Assembly (NCBI GenBank): GCA_013316825.1
Contig: WSLY01000003.1
Coordinates: 1-64,000, forward strand
Length of the DNA: 64,000 nucleotides
Reading direction: 5' to 3'
From: Lachnospiraceae bacterium
Lineage (GTDB): Bacteria > Bacillota > Clostridia > Lachnospirales > Lachnospiraceae
Shown piece after piece: positions 1 to 9,522 of this stretch (its first letter is position 1; each line of letters starts with the position of its first letter). The position numbers were made by a program, and so were the translations under genes. A model generated the notes under the pieces. That model ran no database searches, was not told the origin of the DNA, and saw only the letters and a list, made by a program, of their open reading frames with translations.

Positions 1-1954
1 TCTGCCATACCATGAAGTCGCACTCCGGATTGTCTATGCAGCCATAGTACCTTCTTCCCTTTTTTGTCTTCTTAATCACAATATCCTTACCGCACTTAGG
101 GCACATGACGCCGATTTTTTCAAAATAAGGCTTGGTATTGCGGCAGTCCGGAAAACCCGGGCATGCCAGAAATTTACCGTGGGGGCCATATTTGATTACC
201 ATGCGTCTTCCGCATATCTCACAGTCCTCGTCGGATTCTTCGTCGGCTATTTCCACTTCGGAAAGCTCCTTCTCCGCCGCCCGCACCGCCTCGTCCAAAT
301 CGGGATAGAAATTTGTCACTACGGTTTTCCAGTTGATGCCGCCCTCTTCCACACCGTCCAAAAGCGCTTCCAAATTGGCGGTAAAGTTGACATCCACAAT
401 CGTCGGAAAAGCTTCTTTCATCATGTTGTTGACAACTTCCCCTAACTCCGTCACATAAAGATTCTTATTTTCCTTTATGACATAGCGCCTGCCCAGAATC
501 GTAGTGATGGTCGGCGCATAGGTGCTGGGACGTCCGATTCCCAGTTCCTCCAGTGCATGTACCAGAGAAGCCTCCGTAAAATGTGCCGGCGGCTGGGTAA
601 AATGCTGTTTTTCTTCAAATCCCGTGTGGGTCAGAAGGGTGTCCTTATCTAGCTCCACCGAGAGATTTTCTTCCGTTTCCCGCTCCTCCTCCTGTGTATA
701 AACGCTCATAAAGCCGTCAAAATAAAGCCGGGAAGCCGCCACTGTAAATATATGACCGTTGCCGCCGATTTTAACCGAAACCGTGTGATATTGTGCCGGC
801 TGCATACGACTTGCCGTAAAACGCTTCCAAATAAGCTGATAAAGCCGGAACAAATCACGGGGAAGCTGTGTCTTGACCTCTTGCGGCGTCAAGGAAATCC
901 TTGTGGGACGGATTGCTTCATGGGCATCCTGTATCTTCTGCCCCGCCTTCCGGTCCGTCCCCTCTCCGGCATATTCCGCTCCGTATGTTTTTTCAATGTA
1001 TTCTTTTGCCATGCGCTCTGCTTCCTCGGATACTCTTGTAGAGTCCGTACGCAGATACGTAATCAGACCAATGGTGCCCTCGCCCTTTATTTCCACGCCT
1101 TCATAGAGCTGCTGTGCCAGCCGCATGGTCTTCTGTGTGGAAAAATTCAGCACCTTGCTTGCTTCCTGCTGCAGGGTTGAAGTCGTAAAAGGAAGCGGCG
1201 CTTTTTTCGTCCGCTCTCCTCTTTTTACATCTGCCACGCGATAGACAGCCCCCGCAAGAGACGCCTTTACTGCCTCCAGCTCTTCCTTCGACGAGATAGA
1301 CGCTTTTTTATCGCCTTCTCCGTAATACTTTGCCACAAGAGGCTTTTTTTCTCCTTTTATGGCAAACGAAGCAGTCAGCGTCCAGTACTCCTCCGGTATG
1401 AAAGCATCAATCTCCTCTTCCCTGTCACAGATAATGCGCAGCGCCACGGACTGTACCCTGCCCGCAGAGAGCCCGCGTTTTACCTTTGCCCACAGAAGCG
1501 GAGAAATCCGGTACCCCACCATTCTGTCAAGACAGCGGCGCGCCTGCTGCGCATCCACCAAATCCATATTAATTTCCCTTGCATTTTTGAGGGATTCCTT
1601 TACCGCATTTTTGGTAATCTCATTGAACGTAATTCTGTAAGTCTTTTTATTTTCCAACTTTAACGCATGATAAAGATGCCACGAAATCGCCTCTCCCTCA
1701 CGGTCGGGGTCGGTTGCCAGATAAATTTTTTCCGCTTTCTTCACTTCCTTACGAAGATTCGCCAATATATCCCCTTTTCCCCTAATCGTAATATATTTTG
1801 GCTCATAGTCGTGCTCCACATCAATGCCAAGCTGACTTTTCGGCAAATCCCTGACATGACCGTTGCTTGCCGCCACCTCGTAATTGCTGCCCAGAAATTT
1901 TTTGATTGTCTTCACCTTGGCAGGTGATTCCACAATAACCAGATATTTTGCCAT
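1..1954 (-). CDS. topA: DNA topoisomerase I (C-terminus beyond left edge)
   Basis: Type IA topoisomerase, which relaxes negative supercoils in the cytoplasm by cutting one strand through a phosphotyrosine. The first 651 residues are in the window. The N-terminal Toprim segment begins MAKYLVIVESPAKVKTIKKF, the DPDREGEAI acidic motif follows at about residue 110, and the catalytic tyrosine lies in GLITYLRTDS at about residue 300. The last part carries the start of the C-terminal four-cysteine zinc-finger region (CEICGRR ... CPGFPDC, then CPKCGKD ... CIDNPEC). The gene continues past position 1. The ATG at 1954 is preceded by GGGGGAAA and by a good sigma-A promoter at 1994-2022. It lies downstream of the pilus operon but is separated from it by a hairpin and its own promoter. 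Confidence 0.97.
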   Translation of the reverse strand, partial: MAKYLVIVESPAKVKTIKKFLGSNYEVAASNGHVRDLPKSQLGIDVEHDYEPKYITIRGKGDILANLRKEVKKAEKIYLATDPDREGEAISWHLYHALKLENKKTYRITFNEITKNAVKESLKNAREINMDLVDAQQARRCLDRMVGYRISPLLWAKVKRGLSAGRVQSVALRIICDREEEIDAFIPEEYWTLTASFAIKGEKKPLVAKYYGEGDKKASISSKEELEAVKASLAGAVYRVADVKRGERTKKAPLPFTTSTLQQEASKVLNFSTQKTMRLAQQLYEGVEIKGEGTIGLITYLRTDSTRVSEEAERMAKEYIEKTYGAEYAGEGTDRKAGQKIQDAHEAIRPTRISLTPQEVKTQLPRDLFRLYQLIWKRFTASRMQPAQYHTVSVKIGGNGHIFTVAASRLYFDGFMSVYTQEEERETEENLSVELDKDTLLTHTGFEEKQHFTQPPAHFTEASLVHALEELGIGRPSTYAPTITTILGRRYVIKENKNLYVTELGEVVNNMMKEAFPTIVDVNFTANLEALLDGVEEGGINWKTVVTNFYPDLDEAVRAAEKELSEVEIADEESDEDCEICGRRMVIKYGPHGKFLACPGFPDCRNTKPYFEKIGVMCPKCGKDIVIKKTKKGRRYYGCIDNPECDFMVWQ

Positions 1955-1993
1955 TTGATTTCCCCCGAACGCATTTTACAATAATCGGGTATC

Positions 1994-2022
1994 ACTATAC
2001 ACCAAAATGCAGTCTGACGCAA
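1994..2022 (-). promoter_or_regulatory. sigma-A promoter of topA
   Basis: On the minus strand TTGCGT (2022-2017) and TATAGT (1999-1994) are separated by exactly 17 bases, and the start codon lies about 40 bases downstream. Seen in sequence; activity is inferred. Confidence 0.7.
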
Positions 2023-2067
2023 GTTAAAATTTAGTTAAATTTCCGTCAAATTTTTTGTTGTCATAAA

Positions 2068-2101
2068 TAGAAGCAGGAAACCGACAAATTTCCTGCTTCT
2101 A
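2068..2101 (-). terminator. Hairpin closing the pilus operon
   Basis: A perfect 13-bp inverted repeat (2068-2080 with 2089-2101, 8-base loop) lies about 45 bases after the last pilin gene. The following minus-strand sequence is only moderately T-rich (TTTATGACAACAAAAAATTT), so it may be a weak intrinsic terminator or a stabilising 3' end. Confidence 0.6.
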
Positions 2102-2146
2102 CTATTATAATATGTGTATGATACTTTTTATCCTGCAGCCTGGTAC

Positions 2147-4321
2147 TTAAGGCACCTGAAAATAGAAAATGCCATCGCCCGATACTTCATCATAGAGCCA
2201 ATAATCCCGCATTACGGTTGCATTATAGCTCTGCGTCGCATAATTATAGGTTCTGTATGGAACACCCTTTAATCCCACTACAACACGATACAGCCCCGAG
2301 CCGGAATTCCATGTCACAGGAGACAAATGGTACATTTCCTGTCCTCCCGTCTCATATACGGCAGTCCAAGCGTCGCCCTCCAGCTTTTCTACTCTGTATG
2401 ATACGTGGTCTTTGATATAATTCTGGTCCGCGCCCATTTCCTGCGCACTTGTCAACTGACCTTCAAAATGAATCGGATTACCGTCAGCGAGCACATACGG
2501 CACTTCTTTGGTGCCAAGCTTAGCCGCTCCTGTCGCAATCTCATTCCACGAACTGTCCGTAATCCTGAAGAACAGCTTTGCCCTGTAAATATCCGCCGTA
2601 ACCACATTGATATCGTCCGGCATCCCTGCAAAGGGCCAGACCACATTGTTTACGTTTCCTTCCCACCACCAGTACTTTATCTGCACTTCATAATTCTTAT
2701 CAAACTCAAACCGCAATGTGTCGCCACGCATCTTGATAGCGCCGCCGTATTCATTTGCGGTTGGCGCCCAGTTGACCCAAGGACCATACACCCTTTCTCC
2801 CGCCGCATTCACGGTAAAAGGTCTGAAACGATAATACCTGACACAGTTGTCAAGAAAACCGACATTGCCATATTGTGCCTGAATCATGCCTTTAATCAAG
2901 TCGTACGCAAAATCCACAACCTGCGCATCCGGCGTACCACGGTACATGCCTTCGCCTGAATAGCTATGGAGCGCTTTATAGAACAAGTGCATTCCTGCCA
3001 CATGCCCATAAGGAAGCCCCGTTTTATTACTGCTTACGGGCGGCGCTCCTGCCGTGCCTTCCGGATGCGTTGCCGTAGCCGTCACCAAAAGCTGCCTGTA
3101 TTCATCTATATTTTCCAACAATCTGATTCTCATACTGGGCGCAGTACTGTCCGAACCTTCCAGCTCTTCCAACACCGTAAAATAGTCGCTTGGCGAAGGA
3201 TGATACCAAGGCTGCCACTGATAATCCGTCCAGTCGTCTCCGCCGACCGCATGACCGTTCACAGAATAAATATAGCCCCATTCCACCTTATAAGGCGACA
3301 CATAAGGCGGCTCCACGTCACTGCTTCCCGTCATCAGCTTTGGCAGGTTGGTTCCGACCACATCCGCAGTAATCAAATATTCTGCGCCAGCCATCAAATC
3401 GCTGCCGCTTTGCAGCGTTACATTCAGATTGACCGCCGTCACCCGCCTGATGTGTACAATTACCGTCTGCTGTGCCTGCGGCGTTACACCGTCCTCTTTT
3501 TTTGCCTTGCTCTGTACCAGAAGATAAATTTCACTCGCGGTTTCATTCTCTCCGATAATAATCTTCCAGTCAGCACCATCTTTCAACACCTGCGTAGCAG
3601 GGTCCGTACTGCCGCCGCTTAACACCCATGTCATGTCGGTGTCCGCCGGTCCTGTCACATTTGCATTAAGCACATAAGTCTGGTTCGGCTCCAGCACCAG
3701 CTCCAACTCCGTTGTAATCGTTGCCGCCGCCTCCGCGCCGCTGACTGCTACTGCGCCGTTACGCGCCGTGATAGTAAAAGTAGCCGCGTAGGTCTTCGCA
3801 TTTTTTTCAAACCCCAATGTCAGTTCCATATAGCCGTTATCTGAAAAATTGCGGATATCCGCTGCAAACAGATTTACATTTTCCGCCATAAGCTGTTCGC
3901 TGTCATAAGGCGCCGCGGAACCGTCCGGATTGAGAATGTATTCCGCATAATATATCTTGTTTTCTGCCGATTTAAAAGAAACTACATACCGATGCCCATT
4001 GCCGTCTATCGACAATGTCCTGTCTCCTCCTGCCGGCGCGCCTGCCGCTCTCGCATCATCCTCGCTCAGATAAGCCCCCAGCGGACAGGTATAGGAAACC
4101 CCTGCAGTGGAATCTATCACCAAATCGGCAATCTGATTGGCTGTTACCTGCGCTTCCTGCTGCAGGCTGACCTCGTCACTGTCACGCTGATAGCTGCGCG
4201 CGCTGACTACCATAACGCTTCCGATGCTTGCCGTCACAATTGCAAGAATTGCAATGGCACAAATCAATTCCATCAGAGTAAGCCCTTTGTTGTTCAGTTT
4301 TCGTCTCCCTTTCCAACGCAT
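2147..4321 (-). CDS. Very large minor pilin (PilW/GspJ position), candidate tip adhesin
   Basis: Type IV prepilin-like protein of about 724 residues, several times the usual pilin size. The class III signal is KLNNKG followed by LTLMELICAIAILAIV: cleavage after Gly, Glu at mature position 5, then a hydrophobic helix of about 20 residues. The remaining roughly 690 residues look like an extracellular beta-rich region of unknown fold, including a Ser/Thr-rich stretch with Ig-like character near residues 210-320. It is the last gene of the pilus operon. GTG and ATG starts exist at 4330 and 4327, but the ATG at 4321 sits 8 bases from AAAGG and is preferred. The pilin class is secure from the signal. 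A role as a pilus-tip adhesin is inference from size and from being a minor pilin. Confidence 0.85.
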   Translation of the reverse strand: MRWKGRRKLNNKGLTLMELICAIAILAIVTASIGSVMVVSARSYQRDSDEVSLQQEAQVTANQIADLVIDSTAGVSYTCPLGAYLSEDDARAAGAPAGGDRTLSIDGNGHRYVVSFKSAENKIYYAEYILNPDGSAAPYDSEQLMAENVNLFAADIRNFSDNGYMELTLGFEKNAKTYAATFTITARNGAVAVSGAEAAATITTELELVLEPNQTYVLNANVTGPADTDMTWVLSGGSTDPATQVLKDGADWKIIIGENETASEIYLLVQSKAKKEDGVTPQAQQTVIVHIRRVTAVNLNVTLQSGSDLMAGAEYLITADVVGTNLPKLMTGSSDVEPPYVSPYKVEWGYIYSVNGHAVGGDDWTDYQWQPWYHPSPSDYFTVLEELEGSDSTAPSMRIRLLENIDEYRQLLVTATATHPEGTAGAPPVSSNKTGLPYGHVAGMHLFYKALHSYSGEGMYRGTPDAQVVDFAYDLIKGMIQAQYGNVGFLDNCVRYYRFRPFTVNAAGERVYGPWVNWAPTANEYGGAIKMRGDTLRFEFDKNYEVQIKYWWWEGNVNNVVWPFAGMPDDINVVTADIYRAKLFFRITDSSWNEIATGAAKLGTKEVPYVLADGNPIHFEGQLTSAQEMGADQNYIKDHVSYRVEKLEGDAWTAVYETGGQEMYHLSPVTWNSGSGLYRVVVGLKGVPYRTYNYATQSYNATVMRDYWLYDEVSGDGIFYFQVP

Positions 4322-4358
4322 CTGCATCACCTTTCACTCTCTTCCCTTTGACACAACA

Positions 4359-4859
4359 CTACTGCAACTCTATCTTTCCTGTCAGATAGTAAAGCTTCAA
4401 TGTCTTTACCGTACTTCCCTTACTGATGACGATTTCCGTACAATACCCACCGCCCGGCAATGGGTTAAATGCGCCGCTGCTTCGGTTAAAGCTGATTTCC
4501 AAAGAGGAACCGACCGGTAAATCCACATAGCCGCCGCCCGATACCGCATACTTTATTTCTATGCCGGCATCACCAATACGGGTCGTATTTACCTTCGCGG
4601 ACGCTTCCCCTGCCGTTCCTATGGTTTCTTTTATGTAAATTCCATCCGCTTCCACCCGAATTTCAAGCTTGGCACTGAGCTTTCCCATAGTCGTCATCCG
4701 GTTGTTCTGCAGGGCTGCCTTCAGTTTATTGGCGCACTCATCTGCAGGCTTGCCGGTGATAAAGCCAATTCCCAGCGTGATTCCTCCTGCCACTATGGAA
4801 AGGATTGCCACCACTATGATAACTTCCACCAATGACATGCCTCTGTTATTTCTTTTCAT
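4359..4859 (-). CDS. Minor pilin (GspH/FimT-like)
   Basis: Prepilin of 166 residues with class III signal MKRNNRG then MSLVEVIIVVAILSIVAGG, giving Glu at mature position 5. The length and single globular domain fit GspH/FimT-type minor pilins, which help initiate pilus assembly with PilV-, PilW- and PilX-like partners at the membrane. An upstream ATG at 4904 is possible, but the ATG at 4859 has TGGGG about 7 bases upstream and leaves the short charged leader normal for this class. It lies between two other minor pilin genes in one operon. Confidence 0.85.
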   Translation of the reverse strand: MKRNNRGMSLVEVIIVVAILSIVAGGITLGIGFITGKPADECANKLKAALQNNRMTTMGKLSAKLEIRVEADGIYIKETIGTAGEASAKVNTTRIGDAGIEIKYAVSGGGYVDLPVGSSLEISFNRSSGAFNPLPGGGYCTEIVISKGSTVKTLKLYYLTGKIELQ

Positions 4860-4922
4860 ATAGATACCCCAATCTGCTTTTCCTTCCGCATTCCCGTATA
4901 ACACAATAAAATTGCTTATTTC

Positions 4923-5648
4923 TTACTGCTTCGTCCAGTTATAATATTGTACGCAATCCGTCATATCCACAGTGTCACGCTCCAAATTAGCCGATACATC
5001 CCATGTACTTTGATAGGAATCGACGCCCCAGTTCATTTCCGGCACGGAAATGATAAAATCCGTTGAAATCATAGTGGTATAACCATCTTTCGTATAGGTA
5101 AATATGAGTCCCCGCAAAAGTGCATAACCATCTTCCGCATGAAGCTCCATGCTTCCTGCATTGGGAATGGACATATCCAGCGAAAGCGCGCTTGCCGCAG
5201 ACGGGTCTATGGGCGCTACCGGATAGGAGGATATCAGCGAAGCAAGCGTTTCCAGATAAGTTCTCTCCGTTCCGCCGACAGGCGTCCGCTCCTCCTCCCA
5301 TTTTTCATTTAACAACGCGAAAAACCGATTCTGGTAAAGAGCATAACGGGTGTATCCGTCAGTGGAGGCGTAACGAATCATAACGTCCATATATGCCTCT
5401 CTGCCTGCCTCCGCCGCCTGTTCCATCAGAAATGCTTTGATTTCCTCCAAAGCCGTCTCTGCCTCATAAAAACTCTCTTTGGTATGCAAATCCGTCATCT
5501 TCATATAAAAGTTCGTGCCGGACACATACAGAATCGTAGTCGCCAATATACTGATAAACGCCACCACAACAATCACGGTCACGATTGCGGAACCGGAATT
5601 ATTCATTTTTTTCCTGACGTTCTTTTTCCCCTGCATACTGCCTCTCAT
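4923..5648 (-). CDS. Minor pilin lacking Glu5 (PilX/GspK-like)
   Basis: Prepilin-like protein of 241 residues. The leader ends MNNSG and the mature helix starts SAIVTVIVVVAFISILAT, with Thr rather than Glu at position 5. Loss of Glu5 is typical of GspK-type pilins that cap the fibre tip and need no salt bridge to a preceding subunit. After the helix come SFYEAETALEEIKAFL, the usual PilX-like continuation, and a roughly 180-residue exported domain. Two in-frame starts, at 5648 and 5636, both have purine-rich sites; the choice does not affect the mature protein. It sits between the PilV-like and GspH-like genes. Confidence 0.82.
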   Translation of the reverse strand: MRGSMQGKKNVRKKMNNSGSAIVTVIVVVAFISILATTILYVSGTNFYMKMTDLHTKESFYEAETALEEIKAFLMEQAAEAGREAYMDVMIRYASTDGYTRYALYQNRFFALLNEKWEEERTPVGGTERTYLETLASLISSYPVAPIDPSAASALSLDMSIPNAGSMELHAEDGYALLRGLIFTYTKDGYTTMISTDFIISVPEMNWGVDSYQSTWDVSANLERDTVDMTDCVQYYNWTKQ

Positions 5649-5683
5649 TCCGCCTTACGGCTTTTCTTTCCCAAAACAATTCC

Positions 5684-7024
5684 TTAATCATTCATGGTGC
5701 CTTCCAAATCCACTAAAGCTGTACCGGTGAAACCGCTGTCCGCCTCTCCTGCCTCGTATATGGATACTTTCACGTTATAAAGCAGAATTTCCTCTTTCTC
5801 CGCAAACATATCCGTCTTTGTCTCAGCCATTCCGCTTATGGAAAAAGTACCGGTGCCGCTTCCTGCCTCAGTCACATTTTGATTCAGATTATGGAATAAA
5901 TAAATTTCATCTCCGGCTACCGCAGAAACGCCGACAACCGTAGGCGTATAACTATTCTCGCAGGTATTGAGCTGCGTATCGGAAAGAGATGTATTTTTCT
6001 GTTTTATCAGATAGACATTCTTTGCAGAACCGCTATTATTGTAAATCTCTATCGTCTCATGGGCAATCCTCGTACCTGCAGAACCATTGCTGTATGCCGG
6101 ATAATAATACAAATAAACATCCCCCAGCAAGGCGCCGTTTGCTACCGTATCCGTATTGTCATAAGCAGTCACCGAAGGAATGGAAATATCTCCCTCCAGC
6201 GTAAAATAATCCGGTGAGAATTCGTCCGTCGGATAAAACGGATAATCCGCCACTATGTAATGATAATTGACTAAAACCGTAACCGTACTGATACCGCCTG
6301 ATGTATTGATATTTACGGTTGTTGTCTTTTCTAACCTGATTTTATCCTTATCAATGTCTCCCTGTTCATAGGTATACACAAAGTCATGGTACGGATTTGG
6401 AGTCCCGTCTTCCAGATTCTCATCTATCAGCGCGTGCCACACTTTATCCACAACCTGACTGTAAGCCTGCATATCCTGCTGATACGGCTGTTTGTATACC
6501 GCATCCAGATATCCGTTCATAGTTTCAACGGAAGGCACGCTTACTGCCACTGACGCAGGAGAAAGGCTAATCTTTGCATCATAAAACACATCCGGCGCCG
6601 CGCCGGGCACACCTTCAAACTTAATATTGCGCATAATAAACTCATAAGAGTTATCGGCAGTCGGGACAAATTGCCTTACCCCGTCCACTTCCGTGATATA
6701 AGTTCCTCCGGAGCTTCCGGTTGCACCGCTGTACACCCGGAAAGGATGCGCCGCCTGCTCCTCGGCATTTTTGTGCTCGTCAAACTGCCAGCAAAGCTCC
6801 TCAAGGTCAAACGCCTTGAATCCCTCCATAACGCTCTGTGCCGCCGTCGTAGTACGCTGCCTTTCCCTTGCGCGCCGGTTATAAACCGCCGCCGAAACAA
6901 AAGTATGAAGCAAAGGACCTGACACCAGTGCCAGAATCACAACCGCCACCAAAATCTCCACAAGGCTCAATCCCTTATTATTCAGTTTGCGCTTTTTTTG
7001 CTTTCCATTACGATTACTATGCAT
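5684..7024 (-). CDS. Minor pilin (PilV/GspI-like), enlarged
   Basis: Prepilin-like protein of 446 residues with signal KKRKLNNKG then LSLVEILVAVVILALVSG, Glu at mature position 5. The helix continues through a basic RRARERQRTTTAAQSVMEGF stretch. About 370 residues of predicted extracellular domain follow, much larger than usual for PilV/GspI. The start codon is 2 bases downstream of the pilO stop, so translation is probably coupled. It is the first of four consecutive minor pilins, probably forming the priming complex of the pilus. Confidence 0.85.
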   Translation of the reverse strand: MHSNRNGKQKKRKLNNKGLSLVEILVAVVILALVSGPLLHTFVSAAVYNRRARERQRTTTAAQSVMEGFKAFDLEELCWQFDEHKNAEEQAAHPFRVYSGATGSSGGTYITEVDGVRQFVPTADNSYEFIMRNIKFEGVPGAAPDVFYDAKISLSPASVAVSVPSVETMNGYLDAVYKQPYQQDMQAYSQVVDKVWHALIDENLEDGTPNPYHDFVYTYEQGDIDKDKIRLEKTTTVNINTSGGISTVTVLVNYHYIVADYPFYPTDEFSPDYFTLEGDISIPSVTAYDNTDTVANGALLGDVYLYYYPAYSNGSAGTRIAHETIEIYNNSGSAKNVYLIKQKNTSLSDTQLNTCENSYTPTVVGVSAVAGDEIYLFHNLNQNVTEAGSGTGTFSISGMAETKTDMFAEKEEILLYNVKVSIYEAGEADSGFTGTALVDLEGTMND

Positions 7025-7026
7025 GA

Positions 7027-7731
7027 TTACTCTGCACCCTCTTCACTATCCGGCTCCTCTGTTACCGTTGCCGTGCCAAAAAGATTTGCAAGACCGCTCT
7101 CATATTCCTTCAAATCCTGCGGTACATACTCCTTACCGGTTCCCCGAACGGAATAAAAGGTCACTTCAATCGTTCCCTCCAGCTCGCCGGTCTCCTCGTT
7201 TTTGCTGTACGTAATATTGCTGATAGTCAGCCTATTGGTACTGTTGTTAATGGTTTCCACACATTTTTTCAGATTGAAATAATCCGTTATATTCACATAG
7301 CTGACGGTTCTCTCCACAAAGATAACATCCTGTGTCAGGTTCTCCATCTTGGCAAGCTGCATCGTCGCCGCCGGAATCGTCCTAAGCGCCTCCCTGCCGT
7401 TTATATTGATATTGGTATACCCCACCACAGCAGTTTTCTCCGTATCGAGCGCCAGTACAATAATATCCTCTTCCTTGACATCTGCCGGAAATTCATCCAG
7501 CCATGCCGCAATCTGCGCTTGATACTGCTCAATTTCTTTATTGTAGGTATCAAGATTGTCATAAAATACCTTCAACTCGGCGACACGCTGTGACTTTGCG
7601 ACATTGCTTTTTTCTAACGCCGCCGCCTTGTCATTATAGGATTTATATACCAGAAAATATACTGCAAGGAGCACCACAAAGCCCAATGCCAGCACATATG
7701 TCATGACCTGTTTTGCCGTTGTCTTCTTCAT
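7027..7731 (-). CDS. pilO: PilO-like type IV pilus inner-membrane protein
   Basis: Bitopic protein of 234 residues: short cytoplasmic N-terminus, one membrane helix at residues 10-29 (VMTYVLALGFVVLLAVYFLV), a coiled coil at about 30-75 (KAAALEKSNVAKSQRVAELK) and an extracytoplasmic alpha/beta domain. This layout and its place directly after the pilM-pilN fusion identify it as PilO, which pairs with PilN in the alignment subcomplex. Sequence similarity within PilO families is low, so the call rests largely on topology and context. The acidic C-terminus (TEEPDSEEGAE) is followed at once by the PilV-like gene. Confidence 0.75.
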   Translation of the reverse strand: MKKTTAKQVMTYVLALGFVVLLAVYFLVYKSYNDKAAALEKSNVAKSQRVAELKVFYDNLDTYNKEIEQYQAQIAAWLDEFPADVKEEDIIVLALDTEKTAVVGYTNININGREALRTIPAATMQLAKMENLTQDVIFVERTVSYVNITDYFNLKKCVETINNSTNRLTISNITYSKNEETGELEGTIEVTFYSVRGTGKEYVPQDLKEYESGLANLFGTATVTEEPDSEEGAE

Positions 7732-7744
7732 GTCCGCTCCCCCC

Positions 7745-9451
7745 TTACTCTAATGTGCTCAAATCATCTGCAGCCGGCTGTACCGTCTGCTGCGGCTGCT
7801 GTACCTCTTCAATCACAATCGGATAATAGGTACAGACAATACTGAAGATTACCTTCGGCTCTCCCGTCTCTTCCGCTTCCTCCGCCGCTGCCTCTGCATC
7901 TTCTTTGTCAACCGCCCCGATTGAGACATCCAACACACTTTCAAAGCCTCTGAGCGTCTGGATAATCTTTGCCGCCTGCTCCTTATCATCCACCTTCATA
8001 GTCAGCACCGCCTGCTCGCTGTTGGAAGAAAACTCAGTCAACTGGGCGCTTGCCGGCAGCTTCCTCTCCAATTCTTCCAAAAAGGCAATCAGGTTGTCAT
8101 TGGGGCCTTCCGTCAGTTTATGTCCGTTTTCCACCTCTCTGTATACATTCTGAATCTGATTGTAAGTGTTATAGACATTTTCTGCCGGTCCGTATTCCGC
8201 CTCCAGCCTTGCCAGACGCGTTTCCTCCTCCTTTGCCTCACTATATCTTGTAATGGAAAGGACGCAGAGCGCTGCCGCCGCCACTACAAAGAAAATACCG
8301 GAAAGAACCGCCACGTTACGGTAATTCATTTCCTGTGCATCCTGCTTTTTCTTTTCCTCATTGATAAAGCCTACCGGCGCAATCGCCGCGCCAAAACACG
8401 CTACATAGAGACCGGGGCTTCCCTCGCCGTCCGCACGGCTCAAATCCATATTTTCAAGACCGCTCATTACGGTAGTCTTGATACCAAGCTCGTTGGTAAA
8501 GAGCTTGGAAAGTCCGCTGATATCGCCGCCAAGTCCCACAATTCTGACGCGTTTAATCGGATTATCCATATTTTTGGAATTGTACAAATCCACGACACGA
8601 GCCACATTGCCCACAAACGGCGCCAAGGATTCCGTCAGCCTCCGCTTCGCTTCTGCAATCCGCTCGCTCTCATCCATCTCATCATCGGCTTCGATGATTC
8701 TGGTCTCAGGACTTAGTGCAACCTTGATACAAGTCTTTCTCTTTAAGAGATCCAGCACCTCCCTGTAGCCTACCTCGCCATGCTCCGAACCATGCCCAAG
8801 CACCTGCACCGCCTCATCAATGCCATAAACGATATTTCGCTGAAGAACAAGGTTCTGCCCGCTGATAACCAGCGCATTGGTGGAACGTTCCTCTATCTTA
8901 ATAATCATCTCCGTGTCTTCACCACACTCCGCCTTCATAAGCTGGTAGACACTGCTGCCTGCATAGTCGAGCGCTGCAAGACGCAGTCCCAACTGTGCAG
9001 CAAATCTTTCATAACCCGCTATCAGGCTTTTTCCTGCTGCCATCACCAGCACCTTATAACGGTCTGCTTTATCTTCACCCTTCTCCACACCTAAAATCAG
9101 GTGGGCGAGTTCATATTCTGTCAAATCAATCGGAAAATAATCAGATGCGTTTGCTTTTACCATCGCATCCATCTGATTCGGCTTTACCATAGGCACCATG
9201 ACTTCTCTGGTTGCAATCTTGCTGGAAGTAATGGAAAACACGACCTGTTTTGTCTTCACCTTATGCTCCGCAAGAGCATCTTTGATTACTGCTACAAAAT
9301 CCTCATTATCCGCCAAAAAGCCGTCGCTCATAGCTCCCTGCGGCGTCGGCACATTAAAATATTTATATACTTTCGGATTCTTGCTCCGATAATCCATCTC
9401 GCATATCCTTGTCAGCGCATAACCGACTTCAATGCTTAGTATTTTAGCCAT
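7745..9451 (-). CDS. pilM: PilM-PilN fusion
   Basis: Protein of 568 residues. Residues 1 to about 350 are the actin-like, cytoplasmic PilM ATPase domain: N-terminal MAKILSIEVGYALTRICEMD, then VVFSITSSKIATREVMVP, and a late glycine motif VRIVGLGGDISGLSKLF. Residues about 370-400 are a membrane helix (VAVLSGIFFVVAAAALCVLS) followed by a coiled coil and an extracytoplasmic domain matching PilN. No separate pilN exists in the locus and PilO follows, so the fusion appears functional. The usual short N-terminal tail of PilN that binds PilM is replaced by a direct covalent link. The C-terminus is rich in Gln and Glu. Confidence 0.85.
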   Translation of the reverse strand: MAKILSIEVGYALTRICEMDYRSKNPKVYKYFNVPTPQGAMSDGFLADNEDFVAVIKDALAEHKVKTKQVVFSITSSKIATREVMVPMVKPNQMDAMVKANASDYFPIDLTEYELAHLILGVEKGEDKADRYKVLVMAAGKSLIAGYERFAAQLGLRLAALDYAGSSVYQLMKAECGEDTEMIIKIEERSTNALVISGQNLVLQRNIVYGIDEAVQVLGHGSEHGEVGYREVLDLLKRKTCIKVALSPETRIIEADDEMDESERIAEAKRRLTESLAPFVGNVARVVDLYNSKNMDNPIKRVRIVGLGGDISGLSKLFTNELGIKTTVMSGLENMDLSRADGEGSPGLYVACFGAAIAPVGFINEEKKKQDAQEMNYRNVAVLSGIFFVVAAAALCVLSITRYSEAKEEETRLARLEAEYGPAENVYNTYNQIQNVYREVENGHKLTEGPNDNLIAFLEELERKLPASAQLTEFSSNSEQAVLTMKVDDKEQAAKIIQTLRGFESVLDVSIGAVDKEDAEAAAEEAEETGEPKVIFSIVCTYYPIVIEEVQQPQQTVQPAADDLSTLE

Positions 9452-9522
9452 AAATACCCCTTTCCATTTCCTTCTTTCCCAATCTCCGCATAACCTTCAT
9501 CAAAGAAAATCCGGCGGCGGCA

